NCBI GenBank assembly: GCA_018969045.1
Contig: JAGWZB010000007.1
Location: 1 to 36,669 of the forward strand
Direction of reading: 5' to 3'
Origin: Planctomycetota bacterium
Lineage (GTDB): Bacteria; Planctomycetota; Planctomycetia; Pirellulales; Pirellulaceae
DNA: 36,669 bases
Shown here: positions 1 through 8,539 of the stretch, in pieces
How positions within the stretch are numbered: position 1 is the stretch's first letter
Layout: each line of letters starts with the position of its first letter
Made by a program: the position numbers and the translations under genes
The notes under the pieces: generated by a model
Databases searched by the model: none
What the model was told of the DNA's origin: nothing
The model's input: the letters and a program-made list of their open reading frames with translations, nothing else

Positions 1-8
1 GGCTCCCA

Positions 9-2444
9 TTACGGTTCCAATTCGTCCTTGGGTCTTGGAGGCATCAACCTCAGATCGTGTTGGATTGCGCCAAGCGATGGGGCTTTGGCATGCATCAGGA
101 CCATGGTGGTGGAGCGAGTCTGCAGGGTCTGGGGGGTGATTTGGAGTTTGGAAAGATTGGCATCTGTCCAGCCGATCGCTATCCACTCTCCGGCTTGAAG
201 CGGATAGCTTTTCATGATCGATTCGAGGGTCATCTCGAGTACAAAGTCGCGCTGTTGGTCTGGAGAAGAACCGCTGGTGTTTTCTTCGACCGTTAAGTAC
301 TTCGCGATCTGCTCAGTGGCTTCTTGGAAATCTACCGAAACCGATTTGCCTTGCGACTTACCTCCACCGGACCGGATCGTTCCGACTTGGCCCAGGAAAA
401 GATTGCCTTGAGGGCTAAGTCCAAGCAGCAGTACGTCATGAACTGGGGCGGCGCTATCGTTGGTAACTTCGAAAATGCCGGATGTTTGGTCGATGTTCCA
501 GGACAGGTTTCCACCTAGCGAAACGACTTCTTCGGATTGCACCATGCCGATGGTGTTTGAGAGAACGGGGAAGGATTGGAACCCCGATCCGTCTTCGTCG
601 GCGATTCGATACGGCAACAATTCATTTCGAGTCGTCAGGCTCCTTTGGCGGTGCTGGGGCATGGGGCTGACGACACCTTGGCCCTCGGGATAGACGATTT
701 TGTAGTTGGTTGTCAGCGAGCTGTACAGTGAGTGGTAGCAGGAGAGCATGCCGCGTGGGTAATCTGGATGGACTTCGACCAGTTGGATACTTGTTTGGCT
801 TCGGGAAAACCCAACGTCCAATTGGACCGCTTTGGCGATAACAAACACACCGGCGATTGCGATCAGGGGGGCGGCTACCCATGCGAGTTCGAGTCTTCCG
901 ATGAGCCGGAAAAAGAGCCAGTTGATGGGTACCAGGACAGCAAGGTAAGCAAGGAGCCACTTGATGATCGAATTGATATTTGGGACGGAGATCCCTGAGA
1001 GGTTCTTGAGATAACTCGCTGCGGCATTGGTCACAAGCGATTGTTCGTTCCAAGCTCCATAGGCGATTGATTTTTTGGGTAGGGAGCCCAGAGTAAGCAG
1101 CGATTTTAAGCCATCTTTGGAGGTGTTGGCTTCCAGATCCCTGGCCCAAAGGCGCATTCTGGTATTGAGTCGCATGTCGCGCTCGAATTCCCCTTTGCCC
1201 TCATAGTAGTACATGCTGTAGTCTTTTCGCTCCTGGTCATACCGAACATCACGCCTAGGCTTGCGCAGGATTGCATTGTGGATCAAGGACGAGTAGGAGG
1301 GCCAATTGATCAGCGAAGCGTGGTTCATCGGAAAGCTTGTCATGACGATCCGACCTTGGCCGACTAGCCGTTCGCAAACCAATCCTTCGAGTTTGGGCAC
1401 CCAGGAGCTTTCTGGTCCGAGTTGTCCGGTGAGAATCGAAATCGGCCCGTTGGGTTTAAATGGTATGGATCCTTCCAGAGCGGGTTTATCGGCAACGCGA
1501 AGGCACCATGTGTCTGGATCGCTTAGCGAATCGATATGTTCTTGGGACATCTGGCCCGAAGCTGTTTTTTGAAGTGGGGCGTAGTCTTTGAGAAACGAGG
1601 TTTCAATCCCAGCGATTGCTTCTGGGCCGTTGATGATGACGGTTCCGCCAAAGTGAAGCCAATCGAGCATTGCTTGCTGTTGGTTTGATGGGAGGATATT
1701 CAAGGAAACATCGTTGATGACGATGTGAGAGATACTGGTCATGGTCATCAACTCGCTGGGGATGGCTTGGACCATTTCCTCCTCTGCGATGTCGATAATC
1801 CGATGCGGGTTGACTTTGAATCTCATGTCCGGTTCGTACAAAGGCCAAACGATGCAATCGAGCCCCCGCCAGAAGATATGATTGGGGACATTTCGGCTCA
1901 GCACGAGCATGTCGTATTGGTAGTCTTCGAGAATTCGGGTCATGAATGTCTCATCGACGATTGGGGCTCCAAGTCCACGCTGGGCGTATCGCATGAAGAT
2001 CGAGACTGAGGGTTTGCCTGAGTACCCCGTGGCAGAATCCGTACTAGGGGTCCTGGGTTGCGTCTGCAGGACTTTCATTTCGATGGTCTTTTCTTGACCT
2101 TTGGCGATCGTCAGATCGCGCTGGAACTGGATTGGCAAACCCATGTTCCAGAGGCTTGTCGGTCGCTGATCGCGATCGATTTCATACAAAGAAGCGGTCA
2201 AGGCTTCATCGTTCAAGTTGGCTTTGACCTTTTGGCGAGTTTGGTACCAATGGCCGGGTTTGACCGAGTTGCCGACGATTTCTTTGGAAAAAGGCAACGT
2301 CCTAAGTTCATCCGAAACCAGCCGGAGTTTCTTCTTTTGCTTGTCCTCCTTGGCTTGCTCTTCGGGGTCTTTGGTGCACCCTTTGCAACCGGCTACCAAG
2401 ACCAACAACGACAGGAGCCAAGCGAGCTTAGGGATTGGTTGCAT
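9..2444 (-). CDS. large lipoprotein with two C-terminal-half membrane helices, function unknown
   Basis: The track ORF begins at 2534, but I start at the internal ATG at 2444 (811 aa). It lies 4 nt after the fmdB-like stop and opens a clean lipoprotein signal: a hydrophobic run ending in LVAGC, with Cys20 as the lipidation site, followed by a charged KDPEEQ stretch. A region in the first half (NDVSLNILPSNQQ, then GGTVIINGP) resembles the class I glutamine-amidotransferase-like fold used for carbohydrate or ligand binding in planctomycete exported proteins. Two hydrophobic helices lie near residues 496-515 and 523-545, followed by a beta-rich C-terminal domain. A lipid anchor plus two internal helices predicts a large periplasmic domain on both sides of the membrane segment. 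I do not recognise a named family. It is the last gene of the minus-strand run kdsB-rsfS-TM-fmdB. The gene is complete (TAA at 9-11). Confidence 0.75.
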   Translation of the reverse strand: MQPIPKLAWLLSLLVLVAGCKGCTKDPEEQAKEDKQKKKLRLVSDELRTLPFSKEIVGNSVKPGHWYQTRQKVKANLNDEALTASLYEIDRDQRPTSLWNMGLPIQFQRDLTIAKGQEKTIEMKVLQTQPRTPSTDSATGYSGKPSVSIFMRYAQRGLGAPIVDETFMTRILEDYQYDMLVLSRNVPNHIFWRGLDCIVWPLYEPDMRFKVNPHRIIDIAEEEMVQAIPSELMTMTSISHIVINDVSLNILPSNQQQAMLDWLHFGGTVIINGPEAIAGIETSFLKDYAPLQKTASGQMSQEHIDSLSDPDTWCLRVADKPALEGSIPFKPNGPISILTGQLGPESSWVPKLEGLVCERLVGQGRIVMTSFPMNHASLINWPSYSSLIHNAILRKPRRDVRYDQERKDYSMYYYEGKGEFERDMRLNTRMRLWARDLEANTSKDGLKSLLTLGSLPKKSIAYGAWNEQSLVTNAAASYLKNLSGISVPNINSIIKWLLAYLAVLVPINWLFFRLIGRLELAWVAAPLIAIAGVFVIAKAVQLDVGFSRSQTSIQLVEVHPDYPRGMLSCYHSLYSSLTTNYKIVYPEGQGVVSPMPQHRQRSLTTRNELLPYRIADEDGSGFQSFPVLSNTIGMVQSEEVVSLGGNLSWNIDQTSGIFEVTNDSAAPVHDVLLLGLSPQGNLFLGQVGTIRSGGGKSQGKSVSVDFQEATEQIAKYLTVEENTSGSSPDQQRDFVLEMTLESIMKSYPLQAGEWIAIGWTDANLSKLQITPQTLQTRSTTMVLMHAKAPSLGAIQHDLRLMPPRPKDELEP

Positions 2445-2448
2445 GACA

Positions 2449-2676
2449 TCAGTTCCCGAACATGCAACCCCGTGCGCACTGAGGTCTTCCGCATTCACCA
2501 GGGTCACTCTTGCTCGGTTTGCTCGTCGAGCCAATCACCGGAGCACCGATGACACTTAGGAGTTTCTCTAAATGCGAGGATCCGCACTCGGGACATTTCG
2601 GTTTGGATTCCAGACTCTTGACCAGAATTTCCGACTGCTCGTCGCAGTCTTTGCATCGGTATTCGTACAAAGGCAT
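2449..2676 (-). CDS. FmdB-family small zinc-ribbon protein
   Basis: This 75-aa protein starts MPLYEYRC and carries CKDC and CPEC knuckles about 20 residues apart, the FmdB-type putative zinc ribbon ('FmdB family regulatory protein'). The start at 2676 is chosen over the track start at 2712 because family members begin MPxYEYRC and an AGAGGT Shine-Dalgarno lies just upstream. The longer form would overlap the neighbouring gene. Its tail CGRPQCARGCMFGN adds three more cysteines, a common feature of the family. The molecular role is unsettled; regulators of formamidase/amidase expression gave the name. It sits between a small membrane protein and the lipoprotein gene, with 13-nt and 4-nt gaps, so the three are probably co-transcribed. 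Confidence 0.85.
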   Translation of the reverse strand: MPLYEYRCKDCDEQSEILVKSLESKPKCPECGSSHLEKLLSVIGAPVIGSTSKPSKSDPGECGRPQCARGCMFGN

Positions 2677-2689
2677 CGTTAAGACCTCT

Positions 2690-2881
2690 TTAGCCGATCC
2701 ACCACATGGCAATTCCTAGAGCAAGTGCAATTGCTCCTAGGAACGTTAAAGTCCATAAACCGGAACTGATAGCTTGCTTGACGATCAAATCCCATCGTTC
2801 GTGACGCGTCGCAGCCATGACCAAACTCACGGCCACAAGGACCGGAATCGACCAAAGCAAGTAGACAAGTGAGATCGGCAT
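2690..2881 (-). CDS. small two-helix membrane protein
   Basis: A 63-aa protein made almost entirely of two hydrophobic segments (about residues 3-23 and 41-62) joined by a short polar stretch with ATRHERWDLIVKQA. The charge distribution suggests a helical hairpin with the loop on the cytoplasmic side. No family is recognised. It is supported as a gene by its position: a tight same-strand fit between rsfS (30 nt upstream) and the fmdB-like gene, and a reading frame that ends in TAA just before the fmdB start. No strong ribosome-binding site is visible. It could be an accessory of the neighbouring lipoprotein, but this is only context. Confidence 0.6.
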   Translation of the reverse strand: MPISLVYLLWSIPVLVAVSLVMAATRHERWDLIVKQAISSGLWTLTFLGAIALALGIAMWWIG

Positions 2882-2911
2882 CGTCGGTAGGTAACTGAAT
2901 TTGCGTTTGAG

Positions 2912-3346
2912 TTATCGGGGACTGGGCAGAGCACCGGTGGAAATCAGAACGGGTTCAAGATCGACTCGCTGCGCATCTCCCCAGAGACCTTCTAAGTCGT
3001 AGTACTCACGGTGCTCTTGGTCGAACAGATGAACGATGATCCCACCGTAGTCGATCGCGATCCATTGACTCTCGTCATATCCGGACATGGTCAGTCGGAC
3101 CTCTCCTCTTGCTTTGAGTTGGCGATCAATTTCCTCTGCAATCGCATGGAGCTGACGCCTTGAGGTTCCAGTGACGATCAAAAAGCAGTCAAAGATGCTC
3201 GTCTGCTTCGAAAGGTCCAAGAGCACGATGTCCTGCCCTTTGTTTTCCGCTGCGATCCGCGCGGCGGCTTTGGCCGACTCGATGCTGTCGGCGACAGTCT
3301 GTGCGTTGTTGGCCAAAGTGGTAGGGTCTGATTGTACGTTGCTCAT
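2912..3346 (-). CDS. rsfS: ribosomal silencing factor RsfS (Iojap/DUF143)
   Basis: A 144-aa protein of the RsfS/Iojap family. RsfS binds ribosomal protein uL14 on the 50S subunit and blocks 30S joining when nutrients run short. The diagnostic run is visible: DIVLLDLSKQTSIFDCFLIVTG, then SRRQLHAIAEEI, then a GYDESQWIAIDYGGIIVHLF block and a REYYDLEGLWGDA end. It carries a ~30-residue N-terminal extension rich in Ala/Thr compared with the ~105-aa E. coli protein, and a short C-terminal tail. It sits downstream of kdsB on the same strand with an 82-nt gap. The more usual neighbours (nadD, proA) are absent from this window. Confidence 0.95.
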   Translation of the reverse strand: MSNVQSDPTTLANNAQTVADSIESAKAAARIAAENKGQDIVLLDLSKQTSIFDCFLIVTGTSRRQLHAIAEEIDRQLKARGEVRLTMSGYDESQWIAIDYGGIIVHLFDQEHREYYDLEGLWGDAQRVDLEPVLISTGALPSPR

Positions 3347-3428
3347 GCGTTGAAGACCGCGATCAAGAGCGGTCGGTTAGGTTCTCAAACTTGGTTGGTT
3401 GGTATTCTAAGCAGAAACGCTGAAATTG

Positions 3429-4211
3429 TCACGACTTGCGATTTTTCTGCCTTGCCAGGAAAGCATCGTAATCTTCCCGGGTGTCGATCCCGCGCGCCGC
3501 ATGGCTGACAATCCCCACAGAGATTCGATAGCCTGCTTGCAAAAAACGCAATTGCTCTAGCTTCTCGATTTGTTCTAAGGGACTCTTGGGGAGTTGGGCT
3601 AGTTTCAATAGGAAATCGCGGCGATAAGCGTAGATTCCCAAATGCTGAAGGTAGACATTTTGCTCCAAATGAGCCATGGAAAGACCGGAAGCATCGCGCC
3701 GATGGGGGATTACCGAACGGCTGAAGTACATAGCCATCGAGTCGTGCGAGCAGACGACTTTCACACACGCTGGATCCTCCAAATCCTTTAGGCTGTGGAT
3801 TGGGGTCGCAAGCGTGGCGATCATCGCTTGGGGGTTGCTGGCCAGTAGCTCGATGACTCTGTCGATCGACTCGCCGGCGATTTCCGGTTCGTCCCCCTGA
3901 ACGTTCACAAAGATGTCCGTTTCGGGGGATCGACGAGCCACCTCAGCAATTCGGTCGGTTCCGCTGGCAGCTTGGGGATCGGTCATCACCCAATCGGCTC
4001 GAATCTGCTGAGCCACCTGAGCGAGTTTCTCATGGTCGACGGCCAAAGTCACCTGCTGGGCCAATCGGCTTGTTTTGGCCGACGCGTAAGTATGAGCAAT
4101 CAGCGGCATGCCAGACTCGCTCAATAGCAACTTTTCCGCTAGACGCGTCGAAGCCAATCGAGCAGGGATCACGATTCGAACCGAAAGATCTTCGGTACCT
4201 ACAGCTTGCAT
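3429..4211 (-). CDS. kdsB: 3-deoxy-manno-octulosonate cytidylyltransferase (CMP-KDO synthetase)
   Basis: A 260-aa cytosolic enzyme that activates KDO with CTP to CMP-KDO for lipopolysaccharide inner-core synthesis. The nucleotidyltransferase signature lies at the N terminus (IPARLASTRLAEKLL, about residues 15-29). It is followed by SGTDRIAEV, the metal-binding VNVQGDEPEI and a C-terminal EQIEKLEQLRFLQAGYRI and GIDTREDYD. Length matches the family (~250 aa). Its presence implies a KDO-containing LPS and so a diderm envelope. A tRNA-Cys lies 51 nt upstream on the same strand with no convincing terminator between, so read-through from the tRNA promoter is possible. rsfS follows at 82 nt. Confidence 0.95.
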   Translation of the reverse strand: MQAVGTEDLSVRIVIPARLASTRLAEKLLLSESGMPLIAHTYASAKTSRLAQQVTLAVDHEKLAQVAQQIRADWVMTDPQAASGTDRIAEVARRSPETDIFVNVQGDEPEIAGESIDRVIELLASNPQAMIATLATPIHSLKDLEDPACVKVVCSHDSMAMYFSRSVIPHRRDASGLSMAHLEQNVYLQHLGIYAYRRDFLLKLAQLPKSPLEQIEKLEQLRFLQAGYRISVGIVSHAARGIDTREDYDAFLARQKNRKS

Positions 4212-4262
4212 CCGCCTAACCTCGACGATTCAACGACCCGGCGGTCAGCTGACCAGAAAAAG

Positions 4263-4335
4263 AGGCTCCGGTGGGAGTTGAACCCACGCATGGCGGATTT
4301 GCAATCCGCTGCCTTAGCCACTTGGCTACGGAGCC
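4263..4335 (-). tRNA. tRNA-Cys (GCA)
   Basis: The reverse strand folds as a complete 73-nt cloverleaf. A 7-bp acceptor stem GGCTCCG pairs with CGGAGCC. The anticodon arm GCGGA-TTGCAAA-TCCGC carries anticodon GCA, and the T arm is GTGGG-TTCAACT-CCCAC. The discriminator base is U73, the typical identity element of bacterial tRNA-Cys. CCA is not encoded and must be added after transcription. A sigma-70-like promoter lies about 41 nt upstream. Confidence 0.95.
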
Positions 4336-4376
4336 TAAAGCACCCAGCGCGACATCAGTCGGCTCGGCTCGCTAGC

Positions 4377-4405
4377 GTTGTAGTGAAATTCATCCTTTTG
4401 GTCAA
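4377..4405 (-). promoter_or_regulatory. sigma-70-like promoter of tRNA-Cys
   Basis: Read on the minus strand, a -35 box TTGACC (4405-4400) is separated by exactly 17 bp from a -10-like box TACAAC (4382-4377). The match is five of six at -35 and four of six at -10, about 41 nt before the tRNA 5' end. Nothing else in the 277-nt stretch between tRNA-Cys and rpoN looks functional to me. Confidence 0.55.
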
Positions 4406-4612
4406 CACGACTCGACGATTCTTTGCGAACCGACCTGCCTTGCATCGAAACCTCTATATCGCAGCAAAGCGACCAATTCACAGCAAACTGCGTACCATTT
4501 TTTGCTTTTTTGAAAATCGATCCTCCCCTTGGTGGTCCCAAAGGGTAAAATCAAGGGAGATTCGATTGCTTGGATGCCATCGAACTTGAATCCACCTTCT
4601 GTGACACAGGCC

Positions 4613-6100
4613 ATGCGTCTTTCGTTCGGACTCGAAGCCCGGCAAATTCAAACCCAGAAACTGGCTCCCAGGATGATCCAGTCGATGGAGATCCTGCAGC
4701 TTCCCATCCAAGCTCTCCAGGAACGGATCGAGCAGGAGATGGAAGAAAATCCGATGCTCGAGGTCGCCGATCGGGACGAAAACCTTCCGGACGAGGAGCT
4801 CGACCCTGACGATTCCTCGAAATCTTCCCGGACCGAAGATGAAAAAGAATTGGTGGTACGCGAAGACTCTTCCAACGCCGAAGATTTCGAGCGTCTGGAA
4901 AACATGGGCAACGACATGCCCGACAATTTCGACGATTTCCGGCGATCCAGCAATCGGATCCAAGAGGACTCTGACCGCCATCAAGATCTGATGGCCAACG
5001 CTCTGGAAAGACCCGAATCGCTCAATGATTTCCTGCTGCACCAACTGGCCGAGCTGGATATCGACGACGACATCGAGAGAATCGCCGAGCGAATTATCTC
5101 GTGCCTGGACGCTCGCGATGGAGGATACTTCCACTCTTCGCTGGCCGATATGCTCCCCCCGGATCACAAACCCCAGGATCTTCAGAAAGCCGAGGAAGCC
5201 CTCAGGATCGTTCAAGGGCTCGAACCCTCAGGCATCGCAGCACGATCCCTCAAAGAGTGCTTGCTGAATCAACTGGCCGATGACACCGAAATGGCTGATA
5301 AGCTCCGGGTGATCATCAGCAATCACTTGGATGATCTAGCCGAAAATCGCATGCTGATCATCCAAAAGAAAACCGGCTACTCCATCGATACCATTCAGAA
5401 GATCCGCGAAGAGCTTCACAAACTCAATCCCAAGCCCGGTGCCTCGTTCATGGAGTCCTATGTTCCACTGGTGACTCCCGACGTGATCGTCGAACAGCAA
5501 GATGACCAGCAGTATGCCGTCAAGCTTGTCGATGAATACATCCCTACCTTGCGTATCAGCGAATACTATCGCCGTCGATTGATGGATCCCAAAGCCACCG
5601 AGGAAGAAAAAGAGTTCATCAAACGAAAAGTAGGTGGTGCTCAGTGGCTCATCGAATCGATCCAACAGCGGCAACGCACCCTCTTTCGGGTGGCAACGGC
5701 GATCGTCAAATACCAACAAAAGTTTCTCGACGAAGGGCCCGAGGCAATCGTTCCGCTGAAGATGCAGCAGATCGCCGACGACGTCGGTGTTCACGTCACG
5801 ACAATCTCCCGCGCCGTGGACGATAAATGGATCCAAACCCCTCGTGGTATCTTCCCCTTGCGTCGCTTCTTTGTCTTCGGAACGCAAACAGCCGACGGCG
5901 AAGACATCGCCTACGAGACCATTCGCTTGAAACTTCAAGAAATCATCGACAAAGAAGACAAAACTCGTCCCTGGAGCGATGACGAACTGATGGAACAACT
6001 TCAAAAACATGGACTCGGTGTGGCCCGTCGAACCATCACCAAGTACCGCAAGAAGATGGGAATACCCAGTTCACGACAGCGTCGCGATTGGTCGAAGTAG
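4613..6100 (+). CDS. rpoN: RNA polymerase sigma-54 factor RpoN
   Basis: A 495-aa sigma factor that directs RNA polymerase to -24/-12 promoters and needs AAA+ activators. I start at ATG 4613 (MRLSFGLEARQ) because region I of the family begins this way; the track's GTG/ATG starts further up add 28 unrelated residues. Region I is present (QKLAPRMIQSMEILQLPIQALQ), followed by an acidic linker rich in Glu/Asp/Ser (about residues 45-130). The core-binding domain contains GLEPSGIAARSLKECL. The DNA-binding end has a helix-turn-helix near VGVHVTTISRAV and the RpoN box ARRTITKYRKKMGIP near the C terminus. It is monocistronic here, without the usual hpf/ptsN partners, and converges with the DUF1343 gene with only 2 nt between the stops. 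Confidence 0.96.
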   Translation: MRLSFGLEARQIQTQKLAPRMIQSMEILQLPIQALQERIEQEMEENPMLEVADRDENLPDEELDPDDSSKSSRTEDEKELVVREDSSNAEDFERLENMGNDMPDNFDDFRRSSNRIQEDSDRHQDLMANALERPESLNDFLLHQLAELDIDDDIERIAERIISCLDARDGGYFHSSLADMLPPDHKPQDLQKAEEALRIVQGLEPSGIAARSLKECLLNQLADDTEMADKLRVIISNHLDDLAENRMLIIQKKTGYSIDTIQKIREELHKLNPKPGASFMESYVPLVTPDVIVEQQDDQQYAVKLVDEYIPTLRISEYYRRRLMDPKATEEEKEFIKRKVGGAQWLIESIQQRQRTLFRVATAIVKYQQKFLDEGPEAIVPLKMQQIADDVGVHVTTISRAVDDKWIQTPRGIFPLRRFFVFGTQTADGEDIAYETIRLKLQEIIDKEDKTRPWSDDELMEQLQKHGLGVARRTITKYRKKMGIPSSRQRRDWSK

Positions 6101-6102
6101 AC

Positions 6103-7305
6103 TCAGTAAGCCCAATCCTCGCGACTAGACTCCAGGTACTGTTGCTCTTGGCTCTCCCATTCTTTGGCAATCTCCTGCCAACGGACTCCCTGCTCAATCG
6201 CCAAACGCTCTTGGCTTGATCCAAACAGCAAATCGATCGCGATCGGCTCACGTACAAACTCGTAAATTTCCGTTCGCCAAGCAAACCGCTCCACGCTTTG
6301 GCTTCGCATCTGAATCAGCAATGCCAGCGACGTTCTTACAGGCAGGAACAACTCCCGATTCGTTACATGGATTTGAACCCCGCCACAGTCCATGCCCGCA
6401 TGCTTTTGAAAGGTAGGACGAAACCAAACCGGTCGAAAGACAACCCCAGGCAAGCCTATCTTCTGCATCGCATCGGCAAGATGCACTGCATCGATCCATG
6501 GCGCACCGCATATCTCAAAGGGTCGCGTGGTCCCTCGCCCCTCGCTCAAATTGGTCCCTTCCAACAAACACTGGCCAGGATATACGATCGCTGTATCGAG
6601 CGAGGGCATATTCGGACTTGGCAGTACCCACGGCAAACGGCAGTCATCAAAGTACATTTGCCTGGACCAGCCCTGACAAGCGATCACTTGCAATTGACCA
6701 AGCCTATGGTCAGGATGATCTTGGCTGATCTGCCGATGATAGATCCTGGCAAGCTCGCCTAGGGTCAGCCCATGACGCACGGCCATCGGATGCGCTCCGA
6801 CGAAACTCTCATATCCAGCTTGTAGCATCGGGCCTTCGACCTGCAAACCACCGATGGGGTTAGGGCGATCCAGCACCAATACGTTCAAACCCATCGGCAA
6901 TGCGACTTGCATGCAGTATTTCATCGTGGCTTGAAACGTGTAGAAGCGACTTCCGACATCCTGCATGTCGATGATCAATAGATCCAAACCCGCAAGCTGC
7001 TGGGGTGTCGGTTTGAGGCTCTCAAAAGTCGTCCCATACAAACTGACGACACGGGGATGTCGCTGGCTAGCGATCGGGCCGGCTTGGTCATCATCGACTC
7101 CGATCAAGTCCTGGGCTTGGCCATGAAGCCCATGCTCGGGACCAAAGACGATTGGCAAGGTGACGCCAGGAATCGCACAAAGCCGATCGATGCTGCTTCG
7201 TAAATGCCTGTCGACTCCAGCCGCATGGGTTACCAAACCTATCGTCTTGCCTTGAACTAGATCGCCCCCCTGCGACACCAGCACATCGAGTCCGCTGAGA
7301 ACCAT
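6103..7305 (-). CDS. DUF1343 protein (NamZ-type exo-beta-N-acetylmuramidase family)
   Basis: A 400-aa member of DUF1343, the family of B. subtilis NamZ/YbbC, which removes terminal N-acetylmuramic acid from peptidoglycan fragments. Family blocks are clear: KTIGLVTHAAGVD, the acidic VFGPEHGLHG, LIIDMQDVGSRFYTF, VLDRPNPIGG and a C-terminal half with NLSEGRGTTRPFEICGAPW. Length fits. Unlike the secreted Bacillus enzyme it has no signal peptide: the protein begins MVLSGLDVLVSQ and goes straight into the domain, so it should be cytosolic. That would suit recycling of muropeptides or another sugar substrate. It follows truA by 57 nt on the same strand and may be the last gene of that unit. Function by homology only. 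Confidence 0.85.
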   Translation of the reverse strand: MVLSGLDVLVSQGGDLVQGKTIGLVTHAAGVDRHLRSSIDRLCAIPGVTLPIVFGPEHGLHGQAQDLIGVDDDQAGPIASQRHPRVVSLYGTTFESLKPTPQQLAGLDLLIIDMQDVGSRFYTFQATMKYCMQVALPMGLNVLVLDRPNPIGGLQVEGPMLQAGYESFVGAHPMAVRHGLTLGELARIYHRQISQDHPDHRLGQLQVIACQGWSRQMYFDDCRLPWVLPSPNMPSLDTAIVYPGQCLLEGTNLSEGRGTTRPFEICGAPWIDAVHLADAMQKIGLPGVVFRPVWFRPTFQKHAGMDCGGVQIHVTNRELFLPVRTSLALLIQMRSQSVERFAWRTEIYEFVREPIAIDLLFGSSQERLAIEQGVRWQEIAKEWESQEQQYLESSREDWAY

Positions 7306-7362
7306 CTGTTGATTTCCAATTCCTAATTCTTTTGCCGAAGGAGTCTTTCGATTACGTTGCTG

Positions 7363-8184
7363 CTACTTATTGTTGACATACAACGACTCAGGGTACTGAA
7401 CATGCATCAAACACAATCCTCTTGCTGGTGCTGTTTGGCCTTTCGGATCCCGCATCCTAGACTCGATCACTCCATCGAGCCAGCCTAGCCCCAAACGCCC
7501 CTTTCCGATCTCTACCAGCGCTCCGGTGATGTTTCGGACCATATTGTAAAGAAATCCATCGGCCTGAATCTCGATTTGAACCTCTGTTCCAGCCAGTGCC
7601 TGTGTCGCGGTGACTCTAAGCATGTGAACCGTCCGAACCGATGTCTTGCGGTTCGAACCCAGGGACTCAAAGGCCTTGAAGTCCATGGTGCCGACCAACC
7701 TGTCTGCACCCATTTGCATTCGATCCGGATCAAGCGGACGAGGTATCCACCAGTGATAAGCTTGCTTCAAGGGATCCGGAACCCTCGAATTTCGGATGGT
7801 ATATCGATACGTTTTGGACACCGCACTTCGAATCGGATCAAATCCAAGGACCACCTCATGGCAATCCAAAACCGAGATGTCTTTAGGAAGGTGCTGGTTG
7901 ATCGCACGAACCAGCTTACCGGGCTCATGATTCCAACTCGAAGTACGAAATGCGCCGATTTGCCCCTGAGCGTGGACTCCTGCATCGGTTCGACCGCTCC
8001 CATGGAGCACGACTCGATGCCCCAGAACCTTGGCAAGACTTTGGCCGAGAATTTGCTGAATCGATACCCCGTTGGGCTGGATCTGCCAACCGGCATATCG
8101 GGTGCCATCGTAAGCGATCGTCAGCGCGAAACAGCGATCCTGGTCGAGGCTTGCTGGCTCGGTTTGCTCATCATCGGTTTGCAT
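7363..8184 (-). CDS. truA: tRNA pseudouridine(38-40) synthase TruA
   Basis: A 273-aa enzyme that isomerises uridines 38-40 in the tRNA anticodon stem. The N-terminal ALTIAYDGTRYAGWQIQPN block and the catalytic motif GSGRTDAGVHAQGQ are present, with Asp67 as the nucleophile in the numbering used here. The C-terminal half has the YRYTIRN and DGFLYNMVRNITGAL blocks. I start at ATG 8184, not the track's 8214, because it reduces the overlap with the upstream DUF721 gene to 14 nt. The longer start is possible. Translational coupling with the upstream gene is likely. Confidence 0.95.
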   Translation of the reverse strand: MQTDDEQTEPASLDQDRCFALTIAYDGTRYAGWQIQPNGVSIQQILGQSLAKVLGHRVVLHGSGRTDAGVHAQGQIGAFRTSSWNHEPGKLVRAINQHLPKDISVLDCHEVVLGFDPIRSAVSKTYRYTIRNSRVPDPLKQAYHWWIPRPLDPDRMQMGADRLVGTMDFKAFESLGSNRKTSVRTVHMLRVTATQALAGTEVQIEIQADGFLYNMVRNITGALVEIGKGRLGLGWLDGVIESRMRDPKGQTAPARGLCLMHVQYPESLYVNNK

Positions 8185-8527
8185 CGCTTCGGACTCGAAT
8201 CGAACGGATGGCAAACTCGGGCAACTTTTCTTGAAAGGCCCTTAGGATCTGAGATTTCATGTAATCCAATTCGGTCGCCACCACCTTGTTGGACGCAACG
8301 ACCGTCAATTGCCCTTTTTCCACTTTTCCAATCATCGAATGCTGTGCCAAGTGGTCACCCACAATTTCCCTCCAAGCGTTCCTGAGTGAATCGGACGATT
8401 GGATCGACGAGTAACCTTTCTGCTGGATGACTTTGCGAACAACCGAAGAGATCTTGGTCGCCTGATAACGGGATCCATGTTTCTGTGGAATCTGACTCAG
8501 GTACCGAGCTTCCTCGTTCGCATCCAT
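8171..8527 (-). CDS. DUF721 (DciA-like) protein
   Basis: A 118-aa DUF721 protein. DUF721 includes DciA, the ancestral loader of the replicative helicase DnaB in bacteria without DnaC/DnaI. The KH-like core is visible: SLRNAWREIVGDHLAQHS, then VEKGQLTVVASNKVVATELDYMKSQILRAFQEKLP. The ~35-residue N-terminal extension is basic. The gene lies 12 nt after the histone-tail protein gene and overlaps truA. Direct helicase-loading activity is inferred from the family and not shown for this protein. Confidence 0.8.
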   Translation of the reverse strand: MDANEEARYLSQIPQKHGSRYQATKISSVVRKVIQQKGYSSIQSSDSLRNAWREIVGDHLAQHSMIGKVEKGQLTVVASNKVVATELDYMKSQILRAFQEKLPEFAIRSIRVRSDANR

Positions 8528-8539
8528 CGATCAACAGAC

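Noticed and set aside
622-1149. 175-aa minus-strand ORF inside the lipoprotein gene
   Set aside because: It lies in another frame of the well-supported lipoprotein CDS and has shadow-like composition (Arg/Pro/Gln-rich).
4243-4254. GGTCAGCTGACC palindrome downstream of tRNA-Cys
   Set aside because: A perfect 12-bp palindrome, but with no loop space it gives only a 4-bp stem, and there is no U-tract. Not convincing as a terminator.
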